A stretch of DNA of 64,000 nucleotides from Novosphingobium indicum (GTDB lineage: Bacteria; Pseudomonadota; Alphaproteobacteria; Sphingomonadales; Sphingomonadaceae), in contig NZ_BMLK01000019.1 in assembly GCF_014645195.1 (NCBI RefSeq), positions 1 to 64,000 on the forward strand, read 5' to 3'. This document shows positions 1 to 7,870 of this stretch, piece after piece; the stretch's first letter is position 1, and every line of letters begins with the position of its first letter. The notes under the pieces were generated by a model. It was not told the origin of the DNA. It did not search any database and was given only the letters and a program-made list of their open reading frames with translations. Both the position numbers and the translations under genes were made by a program.

Positions 1-7
1 TCGCCAT
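1..7 (-). CDS. Start of a gene cut off by the window edge
   Basis: On the minus strand an ATG at position 7 is followed by GCG and is preceded at 8-bp spacing by AAGGA, a good ribosome binding site. Only two codons are visible, so no function can be assigned. It could also be a chance match. Confidence 0.3.
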
Positions 8-160
8 ATCGATGGTCCTTTCCATTCCATCTATATGACCTCGCGCACAAAATTACTGACAGGCCCATGGGCGGAAGAGCGCACCCGTTACCGGCGTTGA
101 TCCGCTTTACTGAATGTCCGCAACGGAGCGAAACCGGACGTTCGAATTCACCCACGCCGC

Positions 161-1132
161 CTAGGAGACCTGTGCACGGGTCTTCCACAAGGACCAGCCG
201 ACACCGCCCGCGATCAGTGCCAGGGTTACGCCCAGGCTGATCAGCGGCGGGAACTTGGCCCCGCCCAGCGCGAAGTCGGCGATGAGGATCTTGCCGCCGA
301 TGAACACCAGCACCAGCGCCAGCGCATACTTCAGATAGTGGAAGCGGTGCACCATCGCCGCCAGCGCGAAGTAGAGCGCGCGCAGGCCGAGGATCGCCAT
401 GATGTTTGAGGTATAGACGATGAAGGTGTCCGTCGTGATCGAGAAGATCGCCGGCACCGAGTCCACCGCGAAGACAAGGTCGGCGAGGTTGATCACCACC
501 AGCGCCAGAAACAGCGGCGTCGCGGCCCAGACCAGCTTGCCCGCGCCATCCCGCTCGCGCACGAAGAAGTGCTGCCCGTGATGCTGCTTGGTCACCCGCA
601 TGTGGCGCGAGATCCAGCGGATCACGAAGTTGTTGCCGATGTCGGGATCGGGATCGCGCGACAGCAGCATCTTCACGCCGGTGAAGATCAGGAAGGCGGC
701 GAACAGGTACATCACCCAATAGGCCTGCGCGATCAGCGCCGCGCCGCCCGCGATCATCAGCCCGCGCAGCACGATCACCGCGAGAATGCCCCACAGCAGC
801 GCGCGGTACTGGTATTTCGGGGCAATCGCGAAGAAGCCGAAGATCATCGAGATCACGAAGACGTTGTCGATCGAGAGCGCCTTCTCGATGAAGTATCCGG
901 TGAAATACTCGATGCCCGGCCCGCTGCCTTTCGCCCACCAGATCCAGCCGCCGAACAGCATGGCGATGGCGATGTAGAAGACGGACAGCCTGAGCGATTC
1001 GGAAATGCCCATTTCCCGGTCGTCCTTGTGGAGGACGCCGAGGTCGAAGGCGGTGAGAAGCAGGACGAGGCCGGCAAAGGCCAGCCAGAACCAGGCCGGG
1101 GTTCCCAGCCAGTCGAGAAACAGAAAATCCAT
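161..1132 (-). CDS. TerC/Alx family integral membrane protein
   Basis: This 323-residue polytopic membrane protein has about eight to nine hydrophobic segments. The conserved acidic stretch around residues 80-95 (EKALSIDNVFV) and a second acidic site, NLADLVFAVDSVPAIF, are the hallmarks of the TerC/Alx family. Alx in E. coli is about the same length and has been linked to manganese export and alkaline response; TerC relatives are linked to tellurite resistance and metal loading of exported enzymes. Nothing nearby belongs to a ter operon, so an Alx-like housekeeping role is more likely than tellurite resistance. I saw no recognisable yybP-ykoY riboswitch upstream. Family assignment is firm; the substrate is inferred. 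Confidence 0.9.
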   Translation of the reverse strand: MDFLFLDWLGTPAWFWLAFAGLVLLLTAFDLGVLHKDDREMGISESLRLSVFYIAIAMLFGGWIWWAKGSGPGIEYFTGYFIEKALSIDNVFVISMIFGFFAIAPKYQYRALLWGILAVIVLRGLMIAGGAALIAQAYWVMYLFAAFLIFTGVKMLLSRDPDPDIGNNFVIRWISRHMRVTKQHHGQHFFVRERDGAGKLVWAATPLFLALVVINLADLVFAVDSVPAIFSITTDTFIVYTSNIMAILGLRALYFALAAMVHRFHYLKYALALVLVFIGGKILIADFALGGAKFPPLISLGVTLALIAGGVGWSLWKTRAQVS

Positions 1133-1203
1133 TCAGGTGTAACTCGCGATGGAGAAACGGGTTGCGCCGACGCACCCATGGGGAGGGCGCGCCGGCGCGT
1201 GGG

Positions 1204-1389
1204 TTACAGGCCCGTTGCGCTGGCGGTCGGGGGGGATAACAGCCGCGCCAGCCTGCCCCTGAGGTGTGATTTCCGCTCCCTGAGCCTCGCGATCTCGATC
1301 GGATCGACAAAGCGCCTCGCCCTGGCGGTTGCGAGCAAGGCATCGAGCTTCTGATAACGCTCGAGCAATTGGAACATACGTTCGGTCAT
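1204..1389 (-). CDS. DUF465 (YdcH-like) small coiled-coil protein
   Basis: This short protein of about 61 residues carries the DUF465 pattern: an amphipathic helix with LLERYQKLDALL, then DPIEIARLRERKSHLRGRLARL. YdcH-like proteins are common, uncharacterised small helical proteins in proteobacteria. The frame is open further upstream, but the methionine at 1389 has AGGGA six bases ahead and begins exactly where the family homology begins, so I chose it; a methionine at 1395 is also possible. The last ten residues (PPTASATGL) look like an unconserved tail. It lies 71 bp upstream of the TerC-family gene in the same direction. Confidence 0.7.
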   Translation of the reverse strand: MTERMFQLLERYQKLDALLATARARRFVDPIEIARLRERKSHLRGRLARLLSPPTASATGL

Positions 1390-1725
1390 CTTCATTCCCT
1401 GTCGAACAAGTTGGGTTCGATCGGGAGGAACCGACGCAAGACACCGGCGAGCCGGAGTTTCGGGGGGATCCTTGGATAGCGCCACCGGATCCTGCATCGG
1501 TCAACCCGATGCGGTCCGACATCACGCGCCACAGATACTGCCGGGATCCCGGCCAGATCATACGGCGCGCCAGAGGGGCCCGGCCCGCACGCCCCTTTTA
1601 AGACCGAATCGCTCTTTTTTCAAGTTTCTTCGACACGCCGCTTTTGAGCGGCCCCGAGAACCGATAGTCTCACCCCGGCTTGATCGGGTATTCCCCGCAG
1701 GCCGAGGCCATGAGGACGACGTCCA
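1390..1725. other. Gene-free interval
   Basis: About 335 bp separate the divergent DUF465 gene and the small membrane protein. Short open frames exist on both strands but have arginine/proline-rich shadow composition. I see no tRNA, repeat or clear terminator. Promoters for both divergent genes should lie here, but I could not pick convincing boxes. Confidence 0.5.
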
Positions 1726-1995
1726 ATGCTGCACATGTTCCTGAAAAAAGGCGATTGGTTCGCCCCAAAACGCTACGGCTACGGCGCCGGCCTGCCCATC
1801 GCCTGGCAAGGCTGGGCCCTGCTCGCCGCCTACTGCGCAGGCATCGCCGGTGCCCTCATGCTGGCACAGACCGGTGATCCCGCCGAGCAGGCTGTCGCCT
1901 GGGTGCTGATTCTGGTTCTGACAGTGCTGCTGATCGCCATCGCCGCCAAACGCACCCGCGGCCGCTGGAAATGGCGCTGGGGGGAGCGGGATTGA
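1726..1995 (+). CDS. Small two-helix membrane protein of unknown function
   Basis: The 89-residue product begins with a basic/aromatic segment (FLKKGDWFAPKRYGYG), followed by two hydrophobic helices at about residues 26-47 and 55-72. It ends in a strongly basic Trp/Arg tail (RTRGRWKWRWGERD). GAGGA lies nine bases before the ATG; a second ATG at 1735 would give MFLKKGDWF. Small proteins of this shape occur in sphingomonad genomes, to my recollection, without a known role. Inner-membrane location is inferred from the helices. Confidence 0.65.
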   Translation: MLHMFLKKGDWFAPKRYGYGAGLPIAWQGWALLAAYCAGIAGALMLAQTGDPAEQAVAWVLILVLTVLLIAIAAKRTRGRWKWRWGERD

Positions 1996-2354
1996 ATTTC
2001 GGCTCATGAAAGCGCCTTCGGAACAGATTCAAACCTTCCGCGACCTGCGCCGAAAAGAGCGCAGCGGGTATGGACGCTGGCTTTTGCTTATCAAGGAACT
2101 GCGGGTCACGCAGAACGGCTTGCCTTGAGCAACCGCCATCGACGCCGATGGGTGGAGAAAGCTATCAATTCCAATCAACAGTGCCGCAAACACGCATTGG
2201 CTCATATCCGGTACAACAAGGAAGCGTCTCTGATCGCACGCGACGGAGACAGCTTCCGGTTTCACATCCTGTGGAGCGACGAACAAATCACCAGCTTCGC
2301 TAAAAGCCCACCCCGCTGCGACTAGGCGCACCTGACGGTTCGCCAAGTCTCGCG

Positions 2355-2376
2355 GCCCTCCCGCTTGCGGGAGGGC
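2355..2376. repeat. Extragenic palindrome, copy 1
   Basis: A perfect 10-bp inverted repeat, GCCCTCCCGC and GCGGGAGGGC, has a two-base TT loop. It is nearly identical to the palindrome at 2412-2433, suggesting a REP-like element. Confidence 0.7.
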
Positions 2377-2411
2377 AGACTCGCATGTGGTCTCGATGGG
2401 GCGCTGGCACT

Positions 2412-2433
2412 CCCCTCCCGCAGGCGGGAGGGG
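2412..2433. repeat. Extragenic palindrome, copy 2
   Basis: A perfect 10-bp inverted repeat, CCCCTCCCGC and GCGGGAGGGG, has an AG loop and is followed directly by TTGGGGGTGGG. It shares the CCTCCCGC core with copy 1, 36 bp away. A related shorter palindrome (CGTCCCGC/GCGGGACG) lies at 2689-2705. Confidence 0.7.
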
Positions 2434-2755
2434 TTGGGGGTGGGCTCGCACACGCTTCGCTGCGTCACACCCCGCATTTTCCTACATCCGCAAACCTTGC
2501 CACACTGCGTGCGGCATTCGTTTGCCCTGCTCCTTGAACCGTCCATTCCCTCCCCTTCTCCGCATGCCGGCGCGTGTGAAGTTTGCGTGCCTGCATCCAT
2601 CTGAACCACAAGGCTTTTCCGGAAACTCTCCATGCGCCAGGTGGGCAAAGTTTGAAGATAGCGCCGCTGCAAGGTTTCGCCCCTCTCCCGTCCCGCCGCG
2701 GGACGGCGCCGAAGGCGTTTACACCTTGGCGATACGGGCGCGGTAAGGTCCGGGC

Positions 2756-3706
2756 ATGACCCGGACCCATCGACTCGCCCTCGCCGCCTCGGCGCTGCTA
2801 TTCTCGGCCTTTCCGGCCACCCTGTCGTCCGCGCAGAACGCGGCGCCCTACTCGGTGGTGGAAACCGGCCGCAGCTATACCCGGCTGCAGGACGCGGTGG
2901 ACGCCATCGGCAATGGCAGCGGCACGATCCGTTTCGCCTCGCTGCGCTTCGGCGACTGCGCGATCCAGACGGCGGGCGACGTGACCTACGAAGCCGCCGT
3001 GCCCGGCCAGTCGGTGCTCGACGGCGCCGTGTGCGAAGGCAAGGCCGCGCTGGTGCTGCGCGGGCGCAGCGCCACGGTCTCGGGCCTCGTCTTTGCCAAC
3101 ATCCGCGTCTCAGACAAGAACGGCGCGGGCATCCGGCTGGAGCATGGCAACTTGGCCGTGTCGCAATCGTGGTTCCGCGACAGCGAACAGGGCATCCTCA
3201 CCGGCGACGATCCGGCGGGCACGCTCACGATCGACAAGTCCACCTTCACCCGGCTGGGCACCTGCGAAGGCTCGGGCTGCGCGCACTCGCTCTACGTCGG
3301 CAACTACGGCGCGCTGACGGTGACCCGCAGCCGTTTCGAAGCCGGGACCGGCGGGCACTACGTCAAGACCCGCGCCGCGCGCGTGGCGGTGCTCAATTCC
3401 AGCTTCGACGACAGCCGCGGGCGCGGCACCAACTACATGATCGACCTGTCCGACGGCGCCACCGGAAGCATCTCAGGCAACTGGTTCGTGCAGGGCCGCG
3501 ACAAGGAGAACTACTCGGCCTTCATCGCCGTCGCCGCCGAACACCGCAACCACCCCTCCGGTGGGCTCGTGGTCGAAAGCAACAACGCCCGCTTCGCCCC
3601 CGGCATCGACCGCCGCAGCGCCTTCGTCGCCGACTGGTCGGGCGATGCGGTCGAACTGGGCGCGAACACACTGGGGCCCGGTCTGGTGCGCTACGAGAAG
3701 CGATAG
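2756..3706 (+). CDS. Exported right-handed parallel beta-helix protein
   Basis: The 316-residue protein starts with a Sec signal peptide (hydrophobic residues about 8-24, cleavage near SSAQ). The rest alternates short strand-like units rich in N, G, S and V, such as ATVSGLVFANIRV, GNLAVSQSWF, GTLTIDKSTF, GALTVTRSRF and RVAVLNSSF. These stack as pectate-lyase-like coils. Such proteins include polysaccharide lyases and surface proteins; I see no clear catalytic lyase triad, so enzymatic activity is not assigned. The methionine at 2756 is the only start that keeps the full signal peptide. The gene stands alone, convergent with ribA. Confidence 0.8.
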   Translation: MTRTHRLALAASALLFSAFPATLSSAQNAAPYSVVETGRSYTRLQDAVDAIGNGSGTIRFASLRFGDCAIQTAGDVTYEAAVPGQSVLDGAVCEGKAALVLRGRSATVSGLVFANIRVSDKNGAGIRLEHGNLAVSQSWFRDSEQGILTGDDPAGTLTIDKSTFTRLGTCEGSGCAHSLYVGNYGALTVTRSRFEAGTGGHYVKTRAARVAVLNSSFDDSRGRGTNYMIDLSDGATGSISGNWFVQGRDKENYSAFIAVAAEHRNHPSGGLVVESNNARFAPGIDRRSAFVADWSGDAVELGANTLGPGLVRYEKR

Positions 3707-3752
3707 ACGCGGGGCGAGGCCCTGTCCTGAACAGGGGCCACCTGCGCGGCCG

Positions 3753-4787
3753 TCAGAGCAAATGCCCGGTACGGTCGCGCTTGGTTTCGAGGTAGCGCGC
3801 ATTGTGCGGGTTGGGCGGCAGCTGGTGCGGGACGCGCTCGATCACGTCGACGCCGACCTCCTGCAGCGCCGCGACCTTGGCCGGGTTGTTGGTCATCAAC
3901 CGGATCGCATGGACGCCGAGCAGCTCCAGCATCCGCGCCGCCACCGGGAAATCGCGCGCCTCGGTCGGGAGGCCGAGCCGGTTGTTGGCGTCGACCGTGT
4001 CGAAGCCCTGATCCTGCAGCCGGTAGGCGCGCAGCTTGTTGATGAGGCCGATGCCGCGCCCTTCCTGCCGCAGGTAGAGCAGCACGCCCCAGCCGCCGTC
4101 CCTGGCCTCGTCCGCCATCGCATGCAGCGCGGCGTCGAGCTGCGGCCCGCAGTCGCACTTGAGACTGCCCAGGATGTCTCCGGTCAGGCATTCGGAGTGC
4201 AGACGGACGAGCGGCGCCCGGTCGCCATTCTGCCTGCCGATCACCAGCGCGACATGCTCACGCAGGTCATCGAGCGCCCGGAAGGCAACGATCTCGGCAT
4301 CCTCCGCAGCGGCCACCGGCAGGCGCGCCCGCGAGGCGATGGAGATACGGCTGGCGTCCTTCCATTCGGCAAGGTCCGCGGTCGATACATCCTGCACCTC
4401 GCCATCGAGCGTCGGTGCCACAAGGAAGGCCGGAAGGATACCGGCGAGCCGCGCCAGTTCCATCGCCGTGCGGGCAGTCTCTAGATCGCCGATGGGCTCG
4501 GCGGCGAAGGGCCCTTTCATCGGGTGGATCAGGTCCAGCGCCGGGTCGGCGACAGCCCGGGCGGTCTCCAGATCGAACGGCTCGGCCGCACGGATCAGCA
4601 CCGGGGCTTCGGGCACGGCCGCCTCGCGCTGGTTGGCCAGCTTGAGCGTAACCGCCCGCGCTGCAGAAATGAGCATGCGCGGCGCCGTCGCTCCGCCAGC
4701 AAAGCCCGTTTCCGCGGGCAGCAAGACGGCACCGTCGCCCACGCGCACCGGCCAACCGTGGCGCAGCGCATCGAGCGCCAGCGCCAC
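3753..4787 (-). CDS. ribA: GTP cyclohydrolase II (riboflavin biosynthesis)
   Basis: RibA converts GTP to 2,5-diamino-6-ribosylamino-4-pyrimidinone 5'-phosphate, formate and pyrophosphate, the first step to riboflavin. Zinc ligands are visible as SECLTGDILGSLKCDCG (Cys200, 211, 213), with the active-site QEGRGIGLINK at 241-251 and a C-terminal NNPAKVAAL motif. The protein is about 344 residues against about 200 for E. coli RibA. The extra N-terminal half ends in ELARLAGILPAFLV, which recalls the end of a dihydroxybutanone phosphate synthase fold, but I see no intact DHBP synthase active site. The GTG at 4787 is the first usable start after the upstream xthA; a CTG overlapping the xthA stop is an alternative. 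Likely co-transcribed with xthA. Confidence 0.93.
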   Translation of the reverse strand: MALALDALRHGWPVRVGDGAVLLPAETGFAGGATAPRMLISAARAVTLKLANQREAAVPEAPVLIRAAEPFDLETARAVADPALDLIHPMKGPFAAEPIGDLETARTAMELARLAGILPAFLVAPTLDGEVQDVSTADLAEWKDASRISIASRARLPVAAAEDAEIVAFRALDDLREHVALVIGRQNGDRAPLVRLHSECLTGDILGSLKCDCGPQLDAALHAMADEARDGGWGVLLYLRQEGRGIGLINKLRAYRLQDQGFDTVDANNRLGLPTEARDFPVAARMLELLGVHAIRLMTNNPAKVAALQEVGVDVIERVPHQLPPNPHNARYLETKRDRTGHLL

Positions 4788-4819
4788 TCGGCGCGCACCG
4801 GGAGAAGGCAGGCCTGCGC

Positions 4820-5608
4820 TCAGAGGTCGAACTCCGTGATCAGCGGCACGTGGTCGCTGGGCTTTTCCCACTTGCGGGTTTCCTCGACGAAGCGGTGCGC
4901 CGTCGCCTGTTTGGCAAGGTCGGGAGAGGCCCACATGTGGTCGAGCCGGCGCCCCTGATCCTTCTGGCGCCAGTAGCTGCGATAGGACCACCAGGAATAA
5001 TTGCGCTCGGGCGCAGGGATGAACTCGCGGCCGAGATCGACCCAGCCGTGGGCGTCCTTGAAGCGGTCGAGCGTCTCGACCTCGATCGGCGTGTGGCTCA
5101 CGACCTTGAGCAGCGCCTTGTGGTCATAGACGTCGCAGTCGAGCGGGGCGATGTTGAAGTCACCGACGATCAGCGTGGGCCGGTCGATCTTGTCCGCCCA
5201 TTCGGTCATGCGGCCAAGGAAGTCGAGCTTCTGGCCGAACTTGGGGTTCACCTCGCGGTCGGCAATGTCGCCGCCGGCGGGAATATAGACATTTTCGAGG
5301 ATCAGGCCCTGCCCCTTGCCCTGCAGCTCCACACCGACGTGGCGGGCCTCGCCGTTGTCCTGCCAGTCGTGGCGGCTGAACTCGGTGAATGGCACTTTCG
5401 ATACCGTGGCGACGCCGTGGTAGCCCTTCTGCCCGTGAATGGCGCGGTGGGTATAGCCCAGGCGCTCGAACATCTCGTGCGGGAAGAGGTGCTCGGCGAC
5501 CTTGATTTCCTGCAGGCACAGCACGTCGGGCTCGTGCTCGGTCAGGAAGCGCTCGACCTGATCGATGCGCAGGCGAACGGAATTGATGTTCCAGGTGGCA
5601 ATCTTCAT
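4820..5608 (-). CDS. xthA: Exodeoxyribonuclease III
   Basis: This 262-residue endonuclease/exonuclease/phosphatase-fold enzyme cuts at abasic sites and removes 3' blocking groups in base excision repair. Family motifs are all present: MKIATWNINSVRLR at the start, DVLCLQEIKV with the metal-binding Glu, GDFNIAP in the middle, and a C-terminal RRLDHMWAS...SDHVPLITEF containing the catalytic Asp-His. The methionine at 5608 begins the conserved first strand; the nine codons upstream lack conservation. It ends 32 bp before the ribA GTG start, on the same strand. Confidence 0.95.
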   Translation of the reverse strand: MKIATWNINSVRLRIDQVERFLTEHEPDVLCLQEIKVAEHLFPHEMFERLGYTHRAIHGQKGYHGVATVSKVPFTEFSRHDWQDNGEARHVGVELQGKGQGLILENVYIPAGGDIADREVNPKFGQKLDFLGRMTEWADKIDRPTLIVGDFNIAPLDCDVYDHKALLKVVSHTPIEVETLDRFKDAHGWVDLGREFIPAPERNYSWWSYRSYWRQKDQGRRLDHMWASPDLAKQATAHRFVEETRKWEKPSDHVPLITEFDL

Positions 5609-5714
5609 GGCGCAGGCTTTAGGCACCGCGCCCACGAATTGCCAGAGCCCGCTTGGCGATGGATCGACAGAGCGCAGCCGGACGAGGCAGATTTTCGGTG
5701 CTGAGTTTTTCGTC

Positions 5715-5810
5715 CGGGCGGAGCGAAAGAGGTGCTGGTCGAGAACCGGCGCGCGGCGGCCTTATGAGCCGTGAGCACCGGAAGCGCAGACCAGTGCCGT
5801 TCGCAGCCCG
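5715..5810 (+). ncRNA. Candidate rod-shaped structured RNA
   Basis: Three coaxial helices nest around an apical stem: 5715-5719 with 5806-5810 (CGGGC/GCCCG), 5723-5727 with 5800-5804 (GCGAA/TTCGC), and 5731-5740 with 5789-5798 (GGTGCTGGTC/GACCAGTGCC). Inside, CGGC at 5757-5760 can pair with GCCG at 5768-5771. The ten-base helix contains two G-U pairs that would be A-C mismatches on the other strand, which argues for plus-strand RNA. The overall shape recalls 6S RNA, but I could not match the 6S consensus and the length is short, so it is left unnamed. It could instead be a leader element. Confidence 0.4.
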
Positions 5811-5840
5811 ACCTGGGCCAATCAGCGATACACAAAGGAA

Positions 5841-5873
5841 AACCCTCGAGCCGGGGGCAGAGGCTCGAGGGTT
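5841..5873 (-). terminator. Probable terminator downstream of lolA
   Basis: AACCCTCGAGCC and GGCTCGAGGGTT form a perfect 12-bp stem with a nine-base loop. Read on the minus strand, the stem is followed by TTCCTTT, a partial U-tract, which suits termination of lolA transcription. It lies about 190 bp past the lolA stop. Confidence 0.5.
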
Positions 5874-5897
5874 CCATAAGCGTTCGTCACGCTAGTT

Positions 5898-5958
5898 CAG
5901 TACGGCCGGTTCAGGAGGCGTGGGCAACAGGGGGGAAAACCCGCCTCAAGCCGTACTG
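5898..5958. ncRNA. Stem-loop element of unknown function
   Basis: CAGTACGGC (5898-5906) and GCCGTACTG (5950-5958) form an outer 9-bp stem. GAGGCG (5915-5920) and CGCCTC (5942-5947) form an inner 6-bp stem, with a G-rich loop facing CCC. The strand cannot be decided because no wobble pairs break the symmetry. It may be part of the lolA 3' UTR, a small RNA, or an attenuator. Confidence 0.3.
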
Positions 5959-6064
5959 ACCAGTTCAATTTAGGAGCGAATGCCTTGCTGGCAAGTGAAC
6001 AAAATTCAGGAAACTGTCGCAATTTGTCGCTGGTTCGGCACAGGCTGCGACGGAACGAGCTTCC

Positions 6065-6727
6065 TCAGCGACGTTTGCGCTTGCGCGGGTCGTTCCAGCG
6101 AAAGGCGTTCTTGTCGATCGACACGCCGTAGCGCTGATTAGACAGGGCAATGGTGGTTCGCTGATTCTGCGAGTCGAGCGCCACCCAGTAGCTCAGTTCC
6201 AGACCACCGGGTGCCGAGGCCTTGCGAACGAAGATCAGGGTGATGATCCCGTATTCGGGATGTTCGGTGTCGCGCACCTCTACACTGATCACGTTCGGAT
6301 TGCCGGTGGGGATCACCTTGCCGAACTTCGCCACGTCGCGCTTGGGATCGAGCAAAGCGCCGAGCGGGCTGTTGCTGATCGGCCAGCGCTGGACCTGGTT
6401 GACCGCATAGTCGACGAGCGTCAGCGCCTTGCCGTCGCCCACGATCAGCATCTGCGCGCTGTCTTCGTACTGAAAGCGGATCTTGCCGGGGCGCTGGAGA
6501 ATCAGCGTCCCGCTCACCCGCTGCCCCTTGCGGTCGGTCTGGACGAAGTCGGCCTTCATCGTCGAGATGTCGCGCAGGGCGGCAACCGCCTGTGCGAGCT
6601 GCTTCTTGTCGGCAGAAGCGGTCTGCGCGGCCAGCGCCGGAGCAGACGGGAGAACGGCCGGAACGGAAAGCGCGGCCAGAGCGGCCGCGCTTGCACATTT
6701 GCGAAAGGTCTTGGTCACGGTTTTCAT
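6065..6727 (-). CDS. lolA: Outer-membrane lipoprotein carrier protein LolA family
   Basis: The 220-residue periplasmic protein has a signal peptide (residues 1-34, cleavage near ALA-AQ) and a LolA beta-barrel domain. Typical elements are STMKADFVQTDRKGQRVSGTLILQRPGKIRFQYE and DGKALTLVDYAVNQVQRWPISNSPLGALL. LolA accepts lipoproteins from LolCDE and carries them to the outer membrane. Sphingomonad members often have divergent C-termini, as here (basic RKRKRR). It lies downstream of rpmG in the same orientation, about 40 bp away. Confidence 0.88.
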   Translation of the reverse strand: MKTVTKTFRKCASAAALAALSVPAVLPSAPALAAQTASADKKQLAQAVAALRDISTMKADFVQTDRKGQRVSGTLILQRPGKIRFQYEDSAQMLIVGDGKALTLVDYAVNQVQRWPISNSPLGALLDPKRDVAKFGKVIPTGNPNVISVEVRDTEHPEYGIITLIFVRKASAPGGLELSYWVALDSQNQRTTIALSNQRYGVSIDKNAFRWNDPRKRKRR

Positions 6728-6769
6728 GGCTATGTCCCTAGGTACACAGCCTTTAACCGACCGTGAACC

Positions 6770-6937
6770 TTACTTGATCTTGGCTTCCTTGAACTCGACG
6801 TGCTTGCGCGCGACGGGATCGTACTTGCGAAAGCTCATTTTCTCGGTCGTGTTCCGGGGGTTCTTCTTGGTGACATAGAAAAATCCAGTGTCAGCAGTCG
6901 AGACCAGACGGATCTTTACAGTTGCGGGCTTCGCCAT
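6770..6937 (-). CDS. rpmG: 50S ribosomal protein L33
   Basis: I translated this short gene from the sequence: 55 residues beginning [20 protein letters not shown] and continuing with [20 protein letters not shown]. The length and the TKKNPRN...KYDP core are diagnostic of L33. The zinc-binding cysteine pairs of the C+ form are absent, so it is the C-minus (zinc-free) type. AGGAACC lies just ahead of the ATG. Confidence 0.95.
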   Translation of the reverse strand: MAKPATVKIRLVSTADTGFFYVTKKNPRNTTEKMSFRKYDPVARKHVEFKEAKIK

Positions 6938-7082
6938 GGCGGGTTCCTGTAATCTCTCGTTTCAGCCGCCCTGGCAGGTCGGCCTGTTCCATTGAAAAAC
7001 ATCGGGCGGCTACAATGCGCCGCCCTTCAAGGTTGCGGCCCATGCGTTACAGAGGGTGGAAAGTCAAGCCGAAGCGGCCGGT

Positions 7083-7865
7083 TCAGGGCAGCGGAAAGGG
7101 CTTGATCGGCTCAAGAACGTCGAATTTCTCTTTCTTGGGCTTTTTGGGGAGTGGAGGCACGTCCAGTTCGGGCGGATCGCACCGCGTATCCGGGAGCCGA
7201 TCCAGCAGGTCGCGAATCAGGGTCAGGCGGCCATGCTTCTGATCGTTGAAGTCCACCAGCGTCCATGGGGCATGCCGGGTATGGGTCGCCTCCAGCATCT
7301 TCTCTCGCGCCTTGGTGTAGTCCGTGTACTTCTCACGCGCCGCCAGATCGACGGGAGAGAGCTTCCAGCGCTTGAGCGGATCCTCGAGCCGCTCGAACAG
7401 CCGCTCCTCCTGTTTTTCCTGATCGCAGGTCAGCCAGTACTTGAACAGCAGGATGCCATCGTCGGTCAGCAGCTTCTCGAAGGTGGGCGTATGGCGAAGG
7501 AACGCCTCGACCTGCGTGTCGGTGGCATAGCCCATCACCTTCTCGACACCGGCGCGGTTGTACCACGACCGGTCGAACAGGACGATTTCGCCCGCCGCGG
7601 GCAGATGCGGCACGTAGCGCTGGAAATACCACTGCCCCTGCTCACGCTCGCTGGGCGCGGGAAGCGCGACGATGCGGTACTGGCGGGTGTTGAGATGCTC
7701 GGAGATGGCGCGGATCGTACCACCCTTGCCCGCCGTGTCGCGCCCTTCAAACAGGACGACGATGCGCGCGCCAGTCGTCTTGACCCAGCGGGCCATGCCG
7801 GCCAGCTCCTCCTGCATCGGCTCGAGCAGGGCTTCGTAGTCCTTGCGTCCCAGCCCGTCGCCCAT
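7083..7865 (-). CDS. ppk2: Polyphosphate kinase 2
   Basis: This 260-residue PPK2-family kinase moves phosphate between polyphosphate and nucleoside di- or monophosphates. The Walker A loop EGRDTAGKGG is at residues 40-49, Walker B with the lid Arg (VLFDRSWYNRAG) at about 95-106, and the DWKLSP-like RWKLSP motif follows. The C-terminus is rich in P and K. I use the methionine at 7865 because it falls immediately after the upstream uppP stop and begins the family homology; a longer frame would run into uppP. Class (nucleotide preference) cannot be told by eye. Confidence 0.93.
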   Translation of the reverse strand: MGDGLGRKDYEALLEPMQEELAGMARWVKTTGARIVVLFEGRDTAGKGGTIRAISEHLNTRQYRIVALPAPSEREQGQWYFQRYVPHLPAAGEIVLFDRSWYNRAGVEKVMGYATDTQVEAFLRHTPTFEKLLTDDGILLFKYWLTCDQEKQEERLFERLEDPLKRWKLSPVDLAAREKYTDYTKAREKMLEATHTRHAPWTLVDFNDQKHGRLTLIRDLLDRLPDTRCDPPELDVPPLPKKPKKEKFDVLEPIKPFPLP

Positions 7866-7870
7866 TCCCG

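Larger units (their letters stand above)
1996..2755. other. Intergenic region with palindromic repeats and no clear gene
   Basis: About 760 bp separate the small membrane protein and the beta-helix gene. Short plus-strand frames occur (for example a 40-codon frame from 2006 and a 66-codon frame from 2125), but they lack a recognisable family and good ribosome binding sites. From 2340 the DNA is a string of GC-rich palindromes and G/T-rich tracts (GGGGTTGGGGGTGGG) typical of repetitive extragenic elements. Confidence 0.5.
5609..6064. other. Structured intergenic region between xthA and lolA
   Basis: There is no credible gene in 456 bp. The interval contains several strong inverted repeats listed separately (5715-5810, 5841-5873, 5898-5958), and another arm pair, CCGGACGA at 5678-5685 with TCGTCCGG at 5710-5717. 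It must also contain the xthA promoter and the lolA terminator. Confidence 0.6.

Noticed and set aside
1133-1203. Manganese (yybP-ykoY) riboswitch ahead of the TerC/Alx gene
   Set aside because: I looked for the conserved loops and did not find them.
2125-2325. 66-codon plus-strand frame in the 2-2.7 kb gap
   Set aside because: TTG start without a ribosome binding site and no recognisable family; kept as gap description only.
5715-5810. Calling this rod-shaped RNA as 6S RNA
   Set aside because: The nested helices fit loosely, but the length (about 96 nt), flanking genes and sequence do not match the consensus well enough to name it.
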